DNA from: Pelobates cultripes
Lineage: Eukaryota > Chordata > Amphibia > Anura > Pelobatidae
Assembly: GCA_933207985.1 (NCBI GenBank)
Contig: OW240916.1
Span: forward strand, 292,997,310 to 293,061,309
Direction: 5' to 3'
DNA length: 64,000 nucleotides
Position numbers and translations under genes: made by a program. Below the pieces are notes generated by a model. That model was not told the DNA's origin and made no database searches. It saw only the letters and a program-made list of their open reading frames with translations. Position 1 is the first letter of the stretch, and each line of letters begins with the position of its first letter. Shown in pieces: positions 21,994-33,905 of the stretch.

Positions 21994-22192
21994 TAATGGG
22001 GGTTGGAGGGGGGGGGGGATAAATCTAATACCACTATGCCAACAGCTGATCAGTGTAGATAGGCAATTGGATATCACCAAAGATTTCCTTGGCTTAACCC
22101 TATACACTTATATATGTCATTAATTAGTGAGAGTTTTCAACAAAAATAATTTTCTAAATTGGTGAAAATAACACACTTGTTTGAATATTATA

Positions 22193-23750
22193 CCTACACC
22201 CCGTTCCATATTATTATGCAAACAATATTTTTCTCATTTAACTAAATAATTGATGCAAATAACAGTAAGCATAATTCTCATGTTATCAACTATTAAGAGT
22301 ACAGTTCAAATTTTATTGAACAAACCTCCTAATGATAACAGTATTTTTTTTACACATAAAAAAAAAAACTTACAATGCACTTTCCAAATTATTACGTACA
22401 GTAAGTTTCAAAACACTTTATAGGTTGTAAAGAACTGAAAATTTTAATTTGTTGTGTTTGTAGCATATTTACTGAAATTAAAAGCTATTTCCATCAAACT
22501 TATAACAACATTTTTACTTTTTAAACATTTTAACAGGCCACGTTATGTTTTAACATAGGACCCCTTATTTAATAGCAGCTTCACAAGTCTTGCATCCATT
22601 GTACTTGTGAGTTTTTGGACAGTTTCTGCTTGAATTTGTTTGCAAGATGTCAGAATAGCCTCGCAGAGCTGCTGTTTGGATGTAAACTGCCTCTCACCCT
22701 CATAGATCTTTTGCTTGAGGATGTGCCAAAGGTTCTCAATAGGACTGAGGTCAGGGGAGGATGGAGGCCACACCATGACTTTCTCTCCTTTTATCCCCAT
22801 AGCAACCATTGATGCAGAGGTATTCTTTGCAGCATGAGATGGTGCATTGTCATGCATTAAGATGATTTTATTACGGAAAGCATAGTTCTTCCTTCTGTAC
22901 CAGGGAAGAAAGTGGTCAGTCACAAACTCCACATACTTTGCAGAGGTCATCTTTATACCTTCGGGGACCAGCTCTCTTCCCATGATTCCAGCCCAAAAGA
23001 TGACTCCACCACCGCCTTGCTGATGTCGCAGCCTTGTTGGGCCACTACTCCATCCATCTGGACCATCCAGGGTTGCACAGCACTCATCAGTGAACAGGAC
23101 TGTTTGAAAATTAGTCTTCATGTATTTTTCTGCCCAATGCAGCCATTTCTGCTTGTGAGCATTGGTTAGTGGTGGCCGAATAGAAGGTTTATGCACAGTT
23201 GCAAGACTCTGAAGGACTCTACACCTTGATGTCCGTGGAACTACAGAGGCACCAGCAGCTTCAAATATCTGTTTGCTGCTATGTAGTGGTATTTTAGAAG
23301 CTGCTCTCTTGATCCGATGCATGGATCTGGCAGAAATCTTCCTCAATGTGCCTTTATCTGCACAAACCCGTCTGTGCTCTGAATCAGCCACAAATCTCTT
23401 AATAGTGCGATGATCATGCTTAAGTTTTCGTGAAATATCTAATGTTTTCATACCTCGTCCAAGGCATTGAACTATTTCACTCTTTTCAGCAGCAGAGAGA
23501 TCCTTTTTCTTCCCCATATTGCATGAAAATGGTGCCCTGCTTAATAATGTGGAACACCCTCCTTTAGTAGTTTTTCCTTAAATTGGGCTCACCTGGCATT
23601 CTAATTATCAAAGGGGTGCCTGAGATTGTTTTCAGTGATCAAAAGAGCCTTGAGACAGAATGCCATCCATGAGTTAAACTGAAAAACAAAATAGTTAATC
23701 TTTGTGACACTTAAAAAGAATTTGCATAATAATTTGGAACAGGGTGTATG
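22193..23750 (-). mobile_element. Tc1/mariner-type DNA transposon with IR/DR ends
   Basis: The outer inverted repeats are CCTACACCCCGTTCCATATT at the left and CATACACCCTGTTCCAAATT (complement) at the right, alike for about 30 bp and flanked by TA. Inner copies of the same motif lie about 190 bp inside each end: TTCCAAATTATTACG at 22382-22396 and TAATAATGTGGAACACCC at 23542-23559. This inner-plus-outer layout is the IR/DR form known from Sleeping Beauty-like elements. Exact ends are uncertain by 4 bp because TA recurs. The transposase gene fills the middle on the minus strand. Confidence 0.85.
22543..23517 (-). CDS. Tc1/mariner transposase, DD37E type, intact
   Basis: This 324-residue protein would cut the transposon out and insert it at TA sites. 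The N-terminus is a paired-like DNA-binding region: a first helix-turn-helix at about 8-45 (VQCLGRGMKTLDISRKL) and a second, basic one at about 60-110. The catalytic domain has Asp144 in LFTDE, Asp223 in HDNAPSH and Glu261 in DLSPIENLW; 37 residues separate the last two. Typical Tc1 proteins have 34. DD37E spacing is known from mosquito ITmD37E and vertebrate TRT elements. A Gly-rich GGGGVIFWAG stretch at 168-177 is normal for the family. I see no stop, frameshift or lost catalytic residue, so the copy may be young. Confidence 0.93.
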   Translation of the reverse strand: MGKKKDLSAAEKSEIVQCLGRGMKTLDISRKLKHDHRTIKRFVADSEHRRVCADKGTLRKISARSMHRIKRAASKIPLHSSKQIFEAAGASVVPRTSRCRVLQSLATVHKPSIRPPLTNAHKQKWLHWAEKYMKTNFQTVLFTDECCATLDGPDGWSSGPTRLRHQQGGGGVIFWAGIMGRELVPEGIKMTSAKYVEFVTDHFLPWYRRKNYAFRNKIILMHDNAPSHAAKNTSASMVAMGIKGEKVMVWPPSSPDLSPIENLWHILKQKIYEGERQFTSKQQLCEAILTSCKQIQAETVQKLTSTMDARLVKLLLNKGSYVKT

Positions 23751-23878
23751 TATACAATATATACAAACATACATTGTAACTCTCATGGTGAAGGAGAATG
23801 TAACAACAGTTATGTTAGCTACAAAATATTCTTAAGTAGCTTGGCATCTCTATTGTTTACATAGTGTCTCAAACACAA

Positions 23879-24609
23879 TGTCATGTTCCTGAGCAGGTCA
23901 GAGAGGAGACGATTGCCAGGGTTATTGGTTACAGGAGGTTTATTTGTCTTTTTAGACATAACAATTTACTTGAAATACAGAATAAAGGCAATATGCCACA
24001 AACAGGATATCTTGAAAGTAAATGAATAAAGTATTTTATATACAAGTAGGTTTGACGTTATTCCCAAATAGATTAGTAGTCTTTGAAATGTCATACTGCA
24101 GGTAGGTTCAGGATGATACAGGGTTGAAAGGGTTAAAGCTGGTAAATACTTTCAGTATAATATAGTACAGGTTGCTTAAAGGATTATGCAGAGTTGCAAC
24201 AGTTGAGACTGGTAAATAGATTCCAGTAATGTAATACAGGTTGCTTACAGGATCATGTAGTGTTGCAATAGTTGAAGATAGGAGTTTCAGGAGGATTCCG
24301 GCGACGGGAAACACAGAGTCTCTCAATAGAGGATCAGGAGGTTTTCAGGATACAGGATGTTTTCAGGAGTCAGTCAGGATCAGAAGTTCCATGTCAGAAC
24401 ACTGACTTCAATGTCAGAACACTGACTTCAATGTAAAGGCCATGTGAAGAGTTGGGTGTGGCCTTTTATAGCAGACTTGGAAGATCATATGAGGCAGGTG
24501 AGAGCAAATCAGGATTGACTAGTGGCTAGGGAGGCCACTAAAGGTGAGAAACAGGTATTGCAGCAATAAAATAAAGCAATATCTTGGTTGTCAGGATAGG
24601 ATCCTGACA
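23879..24609 (-). mobile_element. Solo LTR, 731 bp, with 5-bp target duplication
   Basis: It runs from TGTCATG to CCTGACA and is flanked by CACAA on both sides (23874-23878 and 24610-24614). On the minus strand CTATAAAAGGCC (about 24463) is a TATA box and CAAATAAACC (about 23940) a polyadenylation signal, in the order expected for that direction. Inside are about three tandem units of roughly 67 bp (24107-24280) and a 20-bp direct duplication at about 24390-24431. No internal retroviral region remains, so the element was reduced by LTR recombination. The superfamily is unclear. Confidence 0.82.
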
Positions 24610-24614
24610 CACAA

Positions 24615-25346
24615 CTTATTTAGTTCAGTTGCCAATGGGAACACTTACATTGAAACTCCCTACACCATATGCTGTTTTTAAAGAAAAAGAAGGAGAGTAG
24701 TTTTTACAAAGTATGTATTAATTATAAGGCTAAAAAAGTGGCGGATTGTATGATTCTTAAATACATGTAATACGTTGTGTGGGAAACACAATTTACTATA
24801 GAAGGCCAGGAATACTCATTATATATTTCACTCATCGAAATCCATATGACCACATGACCTAATGGTAAGATAATTACAGTACATGTAGGGTAAGGTGAAA
24901 ACACAAAGTAATATTGTGCGAAGGCTCTTGCCATCAGTAAGGAATATGTGCGCATGCTCCTCGTAGAGACTGCTGAATGTACTCTGCGCATTACTAAGGG
25001 AAATCCTGTGGGGCAGTAAAGAGAGCTTACCTCCCCATGAGGTAGCTAGTGATATTGGAGTTAGAAGTCCTGGAGAAAGTAAGTCCTGTTGCCCTAGCTG
25101 CCATATACAATATAGATGGACTACAGTACCATCGTTAACTACATATAAAAAAACTAAATGTATCAGTTACTCTTCTAGTAGCCTACATCTACCAGCTATA
25201 CGATATAGTAATGAAGAAATATTTGAAAAGCCAGATTTATATAAGGCAAGAATCCCTAGTATTCTCGAAAAATCACAAACTTAGGGTACAAATGTACATA
25301 TAAGTGTGAATTCAAAGGCAAAAAACTGAATTTTGAATTTTATATT
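24615..25346. other. No recognisable feature
   Basis: AT-rich sequence without supported gene or repeat. Confidence 0.4.
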
Positions 25347-25568
25347 ATGGACACTTCTGCAAAACCTGTCCTAAGGCATGCAGAACAGTTAAATCTTGAC
25401 CAACATAAACAAAGTTTCACAAAACAGCAATTAGTGGAATTGTTTTCAGATTTCTTTCAAAGATTGGGTTGTACACGTGGTGAGTTCAGGATTAAGTTGA
25501 AACCAGATGCACAAGAAGATTTCCAATTGACAATAAAAACAAAATCAAAGAGAACCAAACCCGTATGA
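25347..25568 (+). pseudogene. Possible Gypsy-type pol fragment
   Basis: A 73-codon frame contains LVELFSDFFQRLGCTRGEF followed by IKLKPDA. This resembles the linker just before reverse transcriptase in Ty3/Gypsy polyproteins, which reads like F-x-D-hydrophobic-F-x-x-LGxxxGxxxIKLKPDA. Nothing recognisable precedes or follows it, so it would be a small isolated remnant. The match is by eye and modest. Confidence 0.35.
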
Positions 25569-27235
25569 AAAATGTGGGTGTGCTGGAAAAAAGTTTTGGA
25601 ATCAAGGATCTAGATTGCTTTATCTCTGTGAAAACTAAAGTAGGATCATATTACAAAACTATAAAGGAAAATGAAAACCTGCAGTAGTTGCTGCCCACAG
25701 TAGTTACTGCCACAGATAAACATGCACTTCCACACACAGATACACACATATCAATGGTGGAACTACTGCACAGCTGCAACTCGCCTCTCATGTTATGGGG
25801 GCTCATCGAGTGGCCTATAATCAGTGGGTATTGCTAAACAGGGCGCTGCAGCCCTTTAAGAGCGCAATCAGGCCCCTCGAATATCAGCCTGTCACTTCCA
25901 CCCTGCTTCATGTTGAGCACGTCAAACAGGAGGGAGGAGGCAATGGCACAGGCAGCATGGGGGAAGAGGAGCAAGAAGAGAGAGCTGCTATAGACCTTAC
26001 ACTCTCTCAGCAGCAGCAAGACCCCAAACAAGCCACTCTCCTGAACACAAAAGGTATGTTAACAGGAGGGTGGCTGCAAATATAAAAATTACGACATTTA
26101 TGTGTTTATGTATGTCAGACTGTGTGTGTGTATTTCTGTGCCAAGGTGTGTGCATGTCGAGAAACAATTCACATCGCACTCAGGTTCCGTTCAGTGATCC
26201 AGCCATATGCCTAGGAGGTGCTCTGTGTAAATAGCAGACACCACAATCTGCAGAGGCTCAACAACAAAGAACACAGGTCTGTGATAGTTTTCTTTATTGG
26301 AGGGTAATTCTCCTCAAAATAAAATGGGACGTTTCGGCGATGTGACAAAGGATGCTCGAAAATAAAAATTTTATTCTAGAGAGTAAACTTTACGGCCTTA
26401 AATATAAATGGTTTAAAAATAACATTTCTTACACCAATTTTCCATTATATGTGATAACTAGTGTGCTAAAAAAAAAATTTGTATTTTTCACCTATGGTAA
26501 TTTTCACTTGTGTAGAATGAACTAATAAATAAAACATAAATGTCTGTGATAATTTGTGTTGTCCGTAAAATTTGGCCTGTCTCATGTGCAAACATGTACA
26601 TGCAATGTTTTTTTGTCTGTAGTGGTAAATGTTCAGCTATCCACAATCTTTGTCTCATTTTAAATTGCAGTCGTCTACCCTAATAAGGATCGAGTCTATT
26701 CTTCTCTATGTCTGCAACATGGAGACAGCAAGACATTTGAAGATATCGTTACGTTAACCTTGTGGTACAGAAATACTATGCATTAACTACTTCTATAATG
26801 TTATAAAGCGAAGCAGACCATTTTCTAAAAGTTTATTGCTTAGCAACACAAAGCTTTGTAACTGGGAGTCACAAAGAGCATTGCGTTTCCTAGCAACCTT
26901 TTCTCAGCAGCATACTCAGAACTTTTTGGCAGATATGCTTAGATGTTCTCTTATAAATGGCTATCCTGATGTCCCTTGCCTCAAAGAAACTATTGTATTC
27001 TGCCCAGTTATAGAGAGGATTTACTCAATGCTAATCATACTATTAAAGTAATGATTTTGACTGAGAAAGTCATCAATTTTGAAATTTAGAGATGTATAGA
27101 CTATCTTTCCTGATCTTGCACACTCATGCTTTCGAACAGTTACATCAGTAATATATTATCAGGATCTAACTAAAGAGTAGGGGCCACATTTGTACTTGGA
27201 ATGCAGTCATTTCAGTACAAGAATTGATCATTAAT
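25569..27235. other. No confirmed gene
   Basis: The plus frame at 25795-26085 (Glu/Gln-rich) lacks a domain. GGGACGTTTCGGCGATGTG at about 26326 shares the GACGTTTCG core found in the repeat cluster at 46862-47098. Otherwise nothing is supported. Confidence 0.35.
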
Positions 27236-27510
27236 AGGGTTATTCCAGATGGACAAAATGCAGTGAGAATGGCCTGATTGGTAATTCTCATAATTACTAA
27301 AGCCAAAAGTGATAGAAATTATGTAGACCTGAGCAAATCTGCAGCAATCACCTGGATGAATTTGGTGTCCAGATTAAAATCAACGCTTTTGCATCTGAAT
27401 CCTATATAAAGTATAGGATTTTGAAGATTCATAAAGCACTGATTTTAACAAAATTCAGAACTGAATGCAAATGAGCAAATCATCAGTCATTTGCTTTTTG
27501 CAAGTAAACT
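27236..27510. repeat. Dispersed repeat, second copy
   Basis: Diverged counterpart of 1911-2260: TCCAGATGGA, GGTAATTCTCAT, TACTAAAGCCAA, AAAGTATAGGAT and CATTTGCTTTTTGCAAGT occur in the same order and strand. It has one copy of the unit that is doubled at 1981-2106. Confidence 0.5.
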
Positions 27511-27692
27511 TATAATTCAAAGAACTATTTTGCAAGGGTTAATTATGTGACAGCTGGCTGGCAAGCCTCCACATTAAATAGTTAAAGATGACTGACTAAA
27601 TAAAACATATATAAATACAAAGCCTATGGGGGTCAGTAAGTCCTGCAAATTACTATAAGGGAGGTCAATTTCACAGGTGGCAAATTGGGCAT

Positions 27693-28130
27693 CAGGGGCG
27701 TACCTAGGGCATTTGGCACCCGGAGCGGGTCCTATTTTTTGGCACTCCCCACCAACTTTAAAATGTAAAAAGTCAACCACAATTAAAAAATAAATAAATA
27801 TGTATTTAGCACTAAGCAGTGTTTATGCTTTTGAATGTAAGCATGTTTTTGTATGGAGTATGTTTGAGTGAATGTAGGGTGTGTGTCTGTATGGGGTGTT
27901 GGCGTTTGAATGCAGGCATGAATTTTTATGTAGTGTGGTTTTTGAATGCAGTGGTGTGGTTATATATAATGGTGGAGTTTGTATGTAGTGTTGATGTTGA
28001 AATGCAGGGGTGCATTTGTGTGTAGTGTTGGCGAGATTCTGAGATGTATGCACATATACATGTAGATTTATAGACACACAGATACGCAGACACACATGCA
28101 GACACAGGGGGTGAGCACATAAGATACCAT
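27693..28130. mobile_element. hAT-like left end with G/T-rich repeat array
   Basis: CAGGGGCGTACCTAGGGC at 27693 is a typical hAT-type terminus. After about 110 bp comes a G/T-rich irregular array (GTGT, TGTAGTGTTG, GAATGCAGG) to about 28045. No right terminus or 8-bp duplication was found, so the element is truncated or its right end is too diverged. Confidence 0.5.
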
Positions 28131-28358
28131 AGTCCAAACTGGGGGGCCACTAAAACTTTTCACTAGGGAATGGGGTAATGTTCTGCCGTTGGCTGCCTGA
28201 TGCCAGCATGCAGTGCATGTTGCATCAGTCAACAAATTTGCATATAATTCAAACTAGCCACCCAGATTTCTTGTTGTGGGCTGGCTGACACCTCTTAACT
28301 TTGATAATTGTTTATCAGATAACTCCCCTATTTGCTATCCTTATGTGGGAGTGCCATA
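28131..28358. other. No recognisable feature
   Basis: Short spacer with no signal. Confidence 0.4.
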
Positions 28359-28580
28359 TTTTTTTTTCAATTTGACAATTTTTATTTTCAATTTCGAACT
28401 TGGGGTACAGAAGGAAAGAAGGGTGGGGGAAAAACACATTTGCACAATTCCAACTTTACGGTTACAATGTTTGCCGTCCTGTACATACTTTCTAGCGTAG
28501 TTGTAATCATATTCAAATTTGCCCACCTTGTCACGGCAGGCCAGCTCCTTGTTCTGTTCCCTGTGTTGGCGAAAGTGGCC
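28359..28580 (-). mobile_element. Probable short L1 3' tail
   Basis: On the minus strand it ends with AAAATTGTCAAATTG then poly(A) (T run 28359-28367). TTCTGTACCCC and AAAATTGTCAA also occur in the tail of the larger L1 that starts at 28581, so this looks like a 5'-truncated copy of a related L1. No target duplication was found. Confidence 0.35.
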
Positions 28581-28893
28581 TTTTTTTTTTTTCTCTATAT
28601 AGTTGACAATTTTACTGTTGTGGTGCAGAAATGTAAACCAAGGGGTAGGTGTACGGGGGTACAGAAAGGAATAAGGAAGGGGTAGGGGATTACGTATCTT
28701 CAATTTACATGACATCACAGTAAGTTCGATTGATATGTATGCGTTTTTCGTGATAAATTTGTTTACCCATGGTGGTACATATCGTATTTGTCTGCATGGT
28801 GCTATTAACATATTTTAGTCTCTGAGTGGTGCTGGGGGTGCCATGTCAGTTGTGGAAGCACGTAGAATACATTATATACAATATAAACGATAT

Positions 28894-29885
28894 TGTAACG
28901 GATCGCCTGGCACCCCGACTGGGTACCTCCGTTAAAGGATGCTCCTAGCGCTTCCTGAGGACTCCAAGCACTCTGGCAGACACCACAATCACCGAACTGG
29001 AGAAACAAATAAATTCTCCCAAGCATATGAATGCTGTAGACAGTTGAATAGGAACCATACGACTAGGTTTATTCTCCTAGCAGTCAAACTGGAACAGCAT
29101 ACAATAAATCCTTCCCCCAATAATGAGACGACACTTCACTTTGAGGGTTAAGCAGGAACTCAGGTGCTGGCACACCCAGCCTGGTTTTTATTACAGTCTT
29201 GCAAATACAGGACCGCCCACAGGGAGGTATAAAACAACCAATCACATCACAGTTACATCCCACATATTCCCTCCCCTTATCCTGAGAGGAAACTCAATTA
29301 TACATAGTTAAAACATACTTTCTACCCAACTTTCATAACTCCAAAACCATACATCACATTCACATAAAATTACATATTCACAATCAATCCATTCAGGGGA
29401 ACAACATATTCAAAAATGGCACAAATCAGACAAGGGGTTCAAAAGTTAGTAAAAAGTCCTTTGTGACTAAATGAAGCATGGCTTTCTGGCCCAAACTAGT
29501 TTCAGAGTCTTCTATCCTGGAGATAAGTAATTCAATTATCTCCCAGGACAGACACAAGACTCCATTAAGCACATGGTTGCAAAAAGACACAAAACACTTT
29601 AAAATACATAAAGTCACATTTTCCACATAACACACAGACATTTCACATATCCCCAGATAGCTCAGGTCTGAGCGCACATTATTAAGTGAATGGCGCTCGG
29701 ACCACACAAATACAGTTTAATCGCCATGGAGCCAAAGTCCTTACAGTCAGTTTCATACGAATGGGCTCCATGGGATTCCTATCTGGGGTATAACACATTC
29801 ACATAAAGTCTGGTCCATAGTCCAAAGGCAAGAGGCGGGCAAGCAGCTCCCTCCAAGGACACGTGGCGAGGCCGGTTTCGCCACA
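28894..29885 (-). mobile_element. Solo LTR, 992 bp, inserted in the L1 3' UTR
   Basis: It runs TGTAACG to CGCCACA on the plus strand, i.e. TGTGGCG to CGTTACA in its own direction, with GATAT on both sides (28889-28893 and 29886-29890). In its own direction it has TTTTATACCTCC as a TATA box (about 29226-29237) and AATAAAAACC shortly after as a polyadenylation signal. The first 80 bases match the LTR at 41397 (TGCTTGCCCGCCTCTTGCC and GACTATGG in both). It is younger than the L1 it interrupts. Confidence 0.88.
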
Positions 29886-30103
29886 GATATAAACATTATA
29901 AACGTTAATAGGAACTATGTACATGGAACTTGTCCCACCTATGCAAGTTTTTCTGTATGGCTGATTCTCTGTTGCGCTGGGTTTGATCTAGGCTTGCCAA
30001 TTGGGTCTGGTGCCTTTCAAGCCAGTGTCTATTTCTCCGTGTTGCTAATTGTATACATTTTTGGATTTGTTCCCTCCTCTGTACCTTTTATCTGTTTAGT
30101 TTG

Positions 30104-33100
30104 TTACGGTGGGTCGTGCGTTGTATGTCTGTGTGTTATGTGGGTTGCTTGCTCGTATTGGAGCCACATATTGTAAGCTTCTGTGGTTGTGCGGTCCTCT
30201 TGCCCTAGTGTCCCCGCAAATTTTTCATATGAGACATTGGTGGAAGCTAGGGCTATTATTTCTGTTTTTGTGGGGATCTCTGGCGATTTCCATTGTCTTG
30301 CTATTAATGTCGATGCCGCTATCGTGATAAGATAGACTAGTTTTCGAACGGATTTCGTGATATTTTGTGGTGAGATGTGTAATAGATATATTTCTATGCT
30401 GGGTTGGATCATTACCCCTGTGCTGTTTGTAACTATTTCTTCCACTGCTTCCCATACTGGGCGTATGAGTGGACAGGTCCACCAGATATGTAATGTGTCC
30501 CCTTTTGCCTTTAGGCATCTCCAGCACTTGGCTTCGGAGTTGTTGTACATTTTATTTAATTTGCTAGGGGTGAGGTGCCATCTATAGAGTAGTTTTCTGG
30601 CGATTTCTAGGTGAGAGGCGCAGCGTGTCGCGCTTTTGTGTGCTAAGAAGGCTCTACCCCATTCTTGGGGTGTTAGTTCCCTCCCAATATCTGTATGCCA
30701 TTCTTTTTGAAATCCCCAAAGGTGCGTTTGAGGTTTCCCAATAAGTAAGTTATAGCATAGTGATATAGTTTTGTTTTGCTTTTTTTTGTCGAGGCATTTA
30801 GTTTCAAAGTGAGTTAGGTTTGGTTCGCCCGTCACTGGTTGTGTGGGTGTATCTATAGTCTGTAGTGTGTGGTGAAGTTGCATATATGAGAATTGGGCCC
30901 TATTTGGTATATTATGATGTGTTTGTAATTCTTTGAAGCTCCTCAGGGAGCCGTCTTGAGTCAGTTGGTGTAGGTGAGTTATGTCGTGTTCAGCCCAAAT
31001 TTTATAGTTGAACGAGGGGTCTAGGGTGTGCAGCGTTTTTAAGGGGGTTGCGGGGGACCACTTATATCTCGAGCAGACCCTGTGCTTGTTTTTGTCCCAT
31101 ATAGATAGCATGAGTTTGGTTGTCGGCAACATCTGGGGGGTGCGGGGTCGTATTTCCTTTGGGGCCCATATGAGGTGTGCTACGTGCCTCCCTTCTAGTC
31201 TGCTGGATTCAAGTTCCAGCCATTGTGGGGGTTGTGCTCTGGAGTGGCACCGTAGCACATTTGCCAGTTGCGTAGCTCTGTGATATTCTCTTACGTCCGG
31301 GAATCCAAGTCCTCCCTCTCTTACTGTCCGTGACAGGAGTCGCCATGCTACCCTGGGTTTTTTGTTTTGCCATCCAAATCTCAAAAGAGTTGTCTGGAGG
31401 TTTTTAAGATATGTGGCGGGGACAGGTATTTGTAGTGTTCGGAATAGATAAAGAATTTTTGGCAGGATCATCATTTTGATAGCCGCGCATCTACCCACCC
31501 AAGATAGGTATTTGCCTTCCCAGGTCTTCAGTGTATTTACAATTTCTGTGTAGAGTTTTTGGTAATTCATTGTGAAAAGTGAGTTATATGTTTTCGTGAT
31601 TTTGATTCCCAAAAATGTGAGGTGGTCTTCTCTCCAGTCATAGTGAAATGCCGTTTTGAGTCTGGTCATTGTGTTGCCCTCTATGCCTATTCCCATTGCT
31701 TGGGTTTTAGTGACGTTTAGCTTGTAGTATGAGTGTGCGCTATAGGATTGAAGTTCTTTTTGGAGATTTGGGAGGGAGATCAATGGTTGGGATATCGTTA
31801 AAAGGACATCGTCTGCGAATAGGTTGAGTTTGTACTCTCTGTCTCCTATATTTATGCCGTGTATGTTTGGGTTACGTCTAATGGCTTCCGCGAGGGGTTC
31901 CAGGGCTAACACATAAAGAAGTGGTGACAGGGAGCATCCCTGCCTAGTCCCATTTGTGATGTTGAATGGATCTGATTGGGAACCCGAGGATGTTACCGCG
32001 GCGTTCGGAGAGCTGTATAGGGCTTTGATTGCTGTCAGATAAGTGGGGGGAAAGTCAAATTTTTTCAGGGTAGCCTCTAGGAATTGCCAATTCAGTCTGT
32101 CGAATGCTTTTTCTGCGTCTAGGGAGATTATGAGACCTTGGTTCCGGTCCATGTGTATCGTCTGTATTATGTCTATTACCTTTCGTGTATTGTCTGAGCC
32201 TTGCCTTCCGTGTACAAAGCCCACTTGGTCATTTGAAATAAGGTCAGGGAGGATGTTTTTGAGTCAGTTAGCTAGTATTTTTGCGTACAGTTTGGTGTCT
32301 GAGTTTAGTAATGATATGGGGTGGAAGTTTTGGCAGTGTGTCGGGGTTTTACCTGGTTTCGGTAGGGTAATTATTCTAGCTGCCAAGTACTCCGCTGGGA
32401 AGCTTCCCGTCTGAAGGGCGTGGTTGAAAGCCCTGTTGAGGTGTGGGGCCAGGTGTGGTGCGAATTTCTTATAGTACTCGTTCGTAAAGCCATCTGGTCC
32501 TGGTGCTTTCCCTAGGGGCATGGATGTTATGCATTCTAAGATTTCGTTCTCTGTAATGGGGGCTTCCAGAAGTTGTTGCTGGGTTTTGGACAGGGTTGGT
32601 AGCGGGATGTTTGCTAAGTAGGATTGTATGCCAGCCTCCGTGGGTTGCGGAGTGGTCGGATCATTAGAGAGGTTATATAATTGGCTGTAATATTGGGCAA
32701 ATTCTTTACAAATGCCTGAGGGGAGGTGGATTTTTTGGCCCTTTTTATTTAAGATGTGTGCTATCCGTGTTTGTTGCTGTCTTTCTCTTAGGTGTTTTGC
32801 TACAAGCTTACTGGCTCTGTTTCCTTGGACGTATGTGCGAGTGTGTAAGCGCTTCAGCATGAGGCCGAATTTGTGGAGTCTAATCTCATTGAGTTTGTTT
32901 TGGAGTGCAGTGATTTGCGTTTTATGATCTGTTGATGGTTGCCTTTGGTTATCTTTGTGAAGCTCTGCCAATTTTTGTTTGCATTGTATAATTTCTTTTT
33001 CTGATCGTTTCTTTAGGTATGTGGCTCTGCTTATAAATGTGCCCCTAAGTACAGCCTTGTGTGCAAGCCAGATCATGTGAGGATTCAGGTCGTTTGAGGC

Positions 33101-33905
33101 GTTAGTGGTAAAGTAGTTGTGCAGTTCTTTTTCTGATTAAATAGTCATTAAGATGCCATGGGTTTCTATGTTTGTAGTCAGAGGAGCTCGTCAATGATAA
33201 TGTCATTGTTGCATGATCTGACCAGTCAGCGGTCAAAATTTCACATTCCAGAATGTTGGTCATTGTGGATTCGTGCATGAAGCACCCGTCAATTCTAGAG
33301 TATGTATTGTGTACTTTTGAGTGGTGCATGTAGGCTCTTTCTGAAGGGTGGAGGGCTCTCCATATGTGGCTAGCACGTTCCTGAGGCTTTTGCCCTGTTT
33401 TTTCATGGTTTTGTAGTGGGGCGATGTGGGAGGCCTAGTTGAGTCTAATGTGGGGTCCAACACATGGTTTATGTCCCCGCTCATGACTAGAGTGCCTTTC
33501 CTCATTTTTTCAATTTTAGAGAGGACTCCGTGCAAAAAATTTCTTTGGTTGATGTTTGGTGCATATATATTCGCTAGTGTGTATTCTATTTCGTTGATGG
33601 TGCAGTGCCATATGATGTATCTCCCCCCCTGGTCTATTAATTGGTTGTGTGATATGATCGTGAGGTCTTTGCTGAGGAGAATTGACACGCCTCGAGATTT
33701 TCTCGGGGTGGTGGAATGTGCTTGGTGGGGGTATATGTTAGGACTTACGTGGGGGTGAGCATCGGTTCTAAAATGTGTTTCCTGGAGAAATACTATGTCG
33801 GCTTGCGTTTTTTTAAGTTCCCTGCTCAGAGTGTGGCGCTTTTGTGGGATATTTAATCCCTGTACATTGTGTGAGTATAGTTTTAGATTGAACGTGTGTG
33901 GGATT
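30104..33905 (-). pseudogene. L1 ORF2 (endonuclease, reverse transcriptase), broken
   Basis: ORF2 makes the nick and reverse-transcribes L1 RNA. The endonuclease begins near 33890 with LYSHNVQGLN, followed by DIVFLQETHF, then GDINHVLD, then NILECEILTADWSDHATMT. The frame is lost at about 33300-33340 and regained near 33100. The next 270 codons reach GKAPGPDGF and FHPISLLN, where a TGA at 32264-32266 interrupts. After it come VGFVHGRQGSDNTR, LDAEKAFDRLNW, GTRQGCSLSPLLYVLALEP, the catalytic FADDVLL, and a Cys/His cluster (CWRC...HIWWTC) near the C-terminus. The RT frame from 32224 to 30104 is otherwise uninterrupted (706 codons). Without the stop the frames on either side are the same, so three lesions separate this copy from an open ORF2. 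Confidence 0.9.

Noticed and set aside
25795..26085. A 96-codon Glu/Gln-rich frame
   Set aside because: No domain, no splice context that stands out, and the surroundings look non-coding.
28341..28811. A 156-codon minus-strand frame
   Set aside because: It covers L1 3' tail sequence and poly(A) tracts; the Lys runs come from A-rich DNA.
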